From: Plecoglossus altivelis
Taxonomy: Eukaryota; Chordata; Actinopteri; Osmeriformes; Plecoglossidae
Assembly (NCBI GenBank): GCA_036571765.1
Contig: BROE01000023.1
Span: 5,457,581-5,521,580, forward strand
DNA: 64,000 bases
Direction: 5' to 3'
The notes beneath the pieces are model-generated. The model was not told the origin of the DNA and searched no databases. It was given only the letters and a program-made list of their open reading frames with translations. Below, in pieces: positions 60,546-64,000 of this stretch. Both the position numbers and the translations under genes were made by a program. Each line of letters begins with the position of its first letter. The first letter of the stretch is position 1.

Positions 60546-61274
60546 CTTTAACTCCAGATATGCGAGATAAAAGGACGAGACCAAAACCATATACGTTATC
60601 ACAAACACGCCGGCCATGAAAGAGATAGAAAATGTTTCCTATGCCGGTTTGCATGTGGTCATTCGTCTTGTTTCGCACTAATCGTGTCTTGTTTCACATC
60701 CTCTCCATAATTAGTTGGCTGCCGGCCAGTCACATAGAACGGTGTCTAGTCCACCGCCACCAGCCCCAGGGGACACTTCAACATGGCAACCAATCCACCA
60801 GAGGAAACATTGACTTAGTTGCCGTGTCGTTGTTTGCCTTAGTCCCCACTCCGCCCCCTCTACCCCCCCAACCCCCTTTAAATGAAGGGATCCCTGATTG
60901 CGACATGGTTCGCGTTCGTCTGGATTGATCCATCTGGATCTCCTCATCCGATGGCGTCTTATGTAGATGGTTCTATGGCCATCCACGGCAGATCATTTTC
61001 AGCGACGCGGCGCACGGTTGCATTTATACCTCTTATTGTATCCCTCCTAAAAGATGTGCACAATACCGCCTTAGTATTTCAGCCCAAAAACGTCGTATCA
61101 CTAACCCTTTGGTATTATATTTCCTCAAAAGAACGTAATACTAACTGCCCCTTATGTGTTAATTCTTCAACAAAGTTTCCGCCCCGATTACCCCTGGCTT
61201 CAGGGCTACTGGCGAAACCTGTGCAGAATTTCAGTTCCTATCTGCATGCGACCAAGACCGAAGTGTGGTGAGCA

Positions 61275-61420
61275 TTTATCGCGTGCCGCGTCCTGTCCGC
61301 AGCCCGCCGCCGCGCCTCGAGCGCCCGCCTTTTGGCTCACGTTTGAAAGTCCCGCCGCACGCTCAGCAAGCGTGTCGAGGGGCGCCGGCGAGCTTCTGAA
61401 CGAGGTCCTCCGTAGGCTCA
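61275..61420. other. short CpG-dense patch
   Basis: I count about 23 CpG dinucleotides in roughly 160 bases, with GC well above the surroundings. It is too short for a standard CpG island and no promoter element was identified. Confidence 0.6.
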
Positions 61421-61800
61421 CTAATGTGTGGTGGTCTGGGCGACCAGTATACACACGTGCGACCCTGGTGTCGGTAGTGTGTTGTCCCTTCAAGCAAGGA
61501 ATCGTGTGCATCCCTCTCCCAAAACGACAACAGGTGGAGGACCCATCTGTTCTTTGAGTCCTAGAGTGCGTCTTTGTTGGCTGTCACATTTGATTGCAGG
61601 GAGAAACCACTCCTCCCCTCCCCTTACTCTCTCTCCTTTGTCCCTCTTTGGCGGCAATCCTGCCATGCTCTCTATCGTCCTTATCCTTTCGCTCCTCCAT
61701 GTTCCGATTGTTTCCTCAAGTGCGAGGTGTGGTACTTGTGATCCGGTTGAGATACCATTAGGCCTGCCTAATGTGCACAAAACCCTAAAAAGCACAGCGA
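61421..61800. other. non-coding stretch, no gene seen
   Basis: The sequence is pyrimidine-rich and unremarkable. The 203-codon frame at 61428-62039 continues into the noisy left end of the duplicated contig overlap and is not supported. Confidence 0.5.
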
Positions 61801-62640
61801 AGCAACACCTTCCTGTGCGCTTGCCGGTAAACCTCCTAATCTGTTGTGCGGCAGAGGGACTTTGTGCTGGAATACACTTCTACGGACACTCTCGTCACTC
61901 TCTCAAATCTGACGCTGCCCGTTTCTCCCACCCTTCCAATCTGTTTCCTACCCTACCATCCACCACTTCCATCCCCATCCGTGGTCCGCCCTGCCAAAGC
62001 CACCTAGCCCTCCGACCCACCCGATTGAGGCTTGCATGAATACATGTAGTAGGCCTGCGAGCAGCCCGCAAGACCCTCAACCCTGGGATTCAACGCAGAG
62101 GCTTGCGTTGCACGTCTCTCTCATTAGGGCAGGCGTGTCGGTACACGGAGTCAATGGCGGAGCCAACGACAGCCAAAACAAATATCTCAAGTAATCAACA
62201 TTAAAAGCAACCTGAACAGTCATCTCTGCAAGGCCTGGGAGAAATACAAAGAATGAGCCGGGTAGTTTTTTTTTAATGTCTTTTGCTTAACGATAGAGCC
62301 GCTTTTAAGTCGATTCAAATGAAATTGCTCTTGCGGATCCTGAGCAAAGGTTCTGATGTGCATTGTTACTCCCCTCTAGTGGTGGCTGGTGGTGCCTACG
62401 TGAATCGATCAGAAGCCAAACAGAGAAGGGCTTGGACTCCGTCACTAACATGGCGCAGTAATAGTTTGTACACTGCCTGGCCTGTGTGGAAGTACACTCA
62501 TATAAGGTACACAATCCGGGTGTCAAGTAGCCTAGTAGGATAGTGGGTCGTGCATATGATCTATCGAACTCCCCCGATTACTATGAACGAATTATTTCTT
62601 TAGTCTCGTTTACCTCTCTCTCTCTCTCTCTTGCTCTCTC
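61801..62640 (+). repeat. left copy of gap-flanking duplication (gap 2)
   Basis: The core 62054-62457 (404 bases) is identical to 63077-63480 at a constant offset of 1023. Before and after the core the copies align only with frequent indels. The left copy ends in a CT run at the edge of the N gap, and the matching CT run lies in the right copy. This is the expected look of two contig ends that overlap but were not merged. Confidence 0.93.
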
Positions 62641-62944
62641 NNNNNNNNNNNNNNNNNNNNNNNNNNNNNNNNNNNNNNNNNNNNNNNNNNNNNNNNNNNN
62701 NNNNNNNNNNNNNNNNNNNNNNNNNNNNNNNNNNNNNNNNNNNNNNNNNNNNNNNNNNNNNNNNNNNNNNNNNNNNNNNNNNNNNNNNNNNNNNNNNNNN
62801 NNNNNNNNNNNNNNNNNNNNNNNNNNNNNNNNNNNNNNNNNNNNNNNNNNNNNNNNNNNNNNNNNNNNNNNNNNNNNNNNNNNNNNNNNNNNNNNNNNNN
62901 NNNNNNNNNNNNNNNNNNNNNNNNNNNNNNNNNNNNNNNNNNNN
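62641..62944. other. assembly gap, 304 N
   Basis: This is an uninterrupted run of N between two overlapping contig ends. Frames crossing it are artefacts. Confidence 0.99.
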
Positions 62945-63625
62945 AGCACCCTTCCTGGGCTTGCTAAACCTTCCCATGTGCGCAGGGGCTTTGTAATACA
63001 CTCTCGTCACTCCATCTACGCGCTCCTCCACCCTCATCTCCTCCATCCATCCATCCCCGTGGCGCTGCAAGCCCGCCCTGCGAGCAGCCCGCAAGACCCT
63101 CAACCCTGGGATTCAACGCAGAGGCTTGCGTTGCACGTCTCTCTCATTAGGGCAGGCGTGTCGGTACACGGAGTCAATGGCGGAGCCAACGACAGCCAAA
63201 ACAAATATCTCAAGTAATCAACATTAAAAGCAACCTGAACAGTCATCTCTGCAAGGCCTGGGAGAAATACAAAGAATGAGCCGGGTAGTTTTTTTTTAAT
63301 GTCTTTTGCTTAACGATAGAGCCGCTTTTAAGTCGATTCAAATGAAATTGCTCTTGCGGATCCTGAGCAAAGGTTCTGATGTGCATTGTTACTCCCCTCT
63401 AGTGGTGGCTGGTGGTGCCTACGTGAATCGATCAGAAGCCAAACAGAGAAGGGCTTGGACTCCGTCACTAACATGGCGCACTGTTTTGTCAGCCTTGTGG
63501 AGACATCTTAGTCACATGTCAAGTACTATAGGATAGTGGGGTCGTGCTTCTCGATAACATGAACGAATTATTGCTTAGGTCTCGTTCTCTCTCTCTCTTC
63601 TCTTCTCTCTCTCTCTCTCTCTCCT
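62945..63625 (+). repeat. right copy of gap-flanking duplication (gap 2)
   Basis: This copy begins at the first base after the gap. The core 63077-63480 is identical to 62054-62457, and noisy alignment continues to the CT run at 63582-63622. The identical short frames at 62283 and 63306 are the same sequence counted twice. Confidence 0.93.
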
Positions 63626-64000
63626 TTCTCCCTCTTTCCAGAAGTTATCTTCTGGTAGATCAGCTATAGTTACGCGTACTGAAACCTCTGCCTCCATTTC
63701 TTCCTCTCCTGCTTCTCCCCTGACTCCACCATGCCCCCAAATGAAGGAGGGTATCCTCCTGGCCATGTCCTCTCTCCATTCTCCTCCTTCTCTCTCCAGT
63801 CTCGCTCTTGCCACGGGCCTAGTACACCCTGTCATGGATGGCCAACTCCAACCCATAAAGCTTTGTTTTCTTTCATGCTTGTAGGCGTACAGGCCGTGTG
63901 TGTGCGCGTCTGTGGTTGTGTTGGTGGGCGGGGGGGGGGGGGGGGAGTGAGCCAACAGCATGGATGAGCCCAACCTCCCATGTCTCTCATTTTCCTTCAC
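63626..64000. other. non-coding window end with a G run
   Basis: Pyrimidine-rich sequence is followed by a G run at 63929-63945. The short frame at 63731-63967 ends in poly-Gly encoded by the run and is not called. Confidence 0.5.

Larger units (their letters stand above)
54802..61260. other. non-coding stretch, no gene seen
   Basis: The stretch holds a G-rich tract at 55330-55380, a perfect 8-bp hairpin at 56365-56383, C runs near 59660-59672 and 59979-60010, and conserved-element-like DNA at 56040-56360, 57100-57310 and 60260-60540. Frames of 172-175 codons at 55478-56005 and 59316-59834 show no domain, hydrophobic pattern or splice support. Confidence 0.5.

Noticed and set aside
61428..62039. 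203-codon frame with a hydrophobic stretch resembling a signal peptide
   Set aside because: It is Ser/Pro/Leu-rich from pyrimidine-rich DNA, and its second half lies in low-quality contig-end sequence.
62543..63217. Open frames of 121-224 codons crossing the second N gap
   Set aside because: They are N translation plus a duplicated contig end.
62283..63536. Identical short proteins encoded at 62283 and 63306, suggesting a tandem gene pair
   Set aside because: The frames lie in the 404-base duplicated core at a contig overlap, so it is one sequence seen twice. No family was recognised.
1..64000. CRISPR array, tRNA, rRNA, microRNA of well-known families, or transposase/reverse transcriptase remnants
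   Set aside because: Reading by eye I found no spaced direct repeats of CRISPR type, no tRNA cloverleaf boxes, no match to the common vertebrate microRNA seeds I compared (such as let-7, miR-9, miR-124, miR-137, miR-204), and no mobile-element protein motif. A covariance-model and repeat-library search would be decisive.

Overview
This window looks like vertebrate nuclear DNA, most likely from a ray-finned fish. The reasons are indirect: very dense CA/GT and CT/GA microsatellites, long C and G homopolymers, two runs of N between assembly contigs, and many AT-rich stretches of the kind found in conserved non-coding DNA around developmental genes. I see no Alu-like or L1-like mammalian repeats. 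I see no bacterial or phage gene layout, rRNA, tRNA or CRISPR array, and no transposase or reverse transcriptase reading frame. The species and chromosomal locus cannot be named from the sequence alone.

No complete protein-coding gene is visible. Open frames of 60-210 codons occur throughout, but nearly all are low-complexity translations of repeats, N runs or non-coding DNA. The best coding lead is a pair of exon-like segments on the + strand, at 27416-27591 and 48006-48161. Both have good splice-site sequences and stay open in one frame. Their phases match, so joining them would keep one frame across a 20.4-kb intron. I do not recognise the protein, which is rich in Ser, Thr and Pro. If the pair is real, much of the window is intronic DNA of one large gene on the + strand.

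Layout. 1-8000: non-coding DNA with GT, GATA and GTCT repeats, including an inverted pair of compound microsatellites at 6684-6899. 8011-9846: a 765-N gap flanked by two copies of one sequence. 9847-27415: non-coding DNA with many CT/GA, CA/GT and TA microsatellites and several conserved-element-like stretches. 27416-48161: the putative exons and the long interval between them, richest in conserved-element-like DNA. 48162-61260: more non-coding DNA, with a four-copy ATTACC array, a 61-bp alternating purine-pyrimidine tract and a palindromic 15-bp minisatellite. 61260-64000: a small CpG-dense patch, then a 304-N gap whose two flanks share 404 identical bases.

The clearest results concern assembly structure. 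Both gaps are flanked by duplicated sequence with an identical core and noisy edges, as expected when overlapping contig ends are not merged. I found no convincing new biological system. The most useful follow-ups are comparative alignment of the conserved-element candidates and an RNA-seq or protein search with the exon pair.
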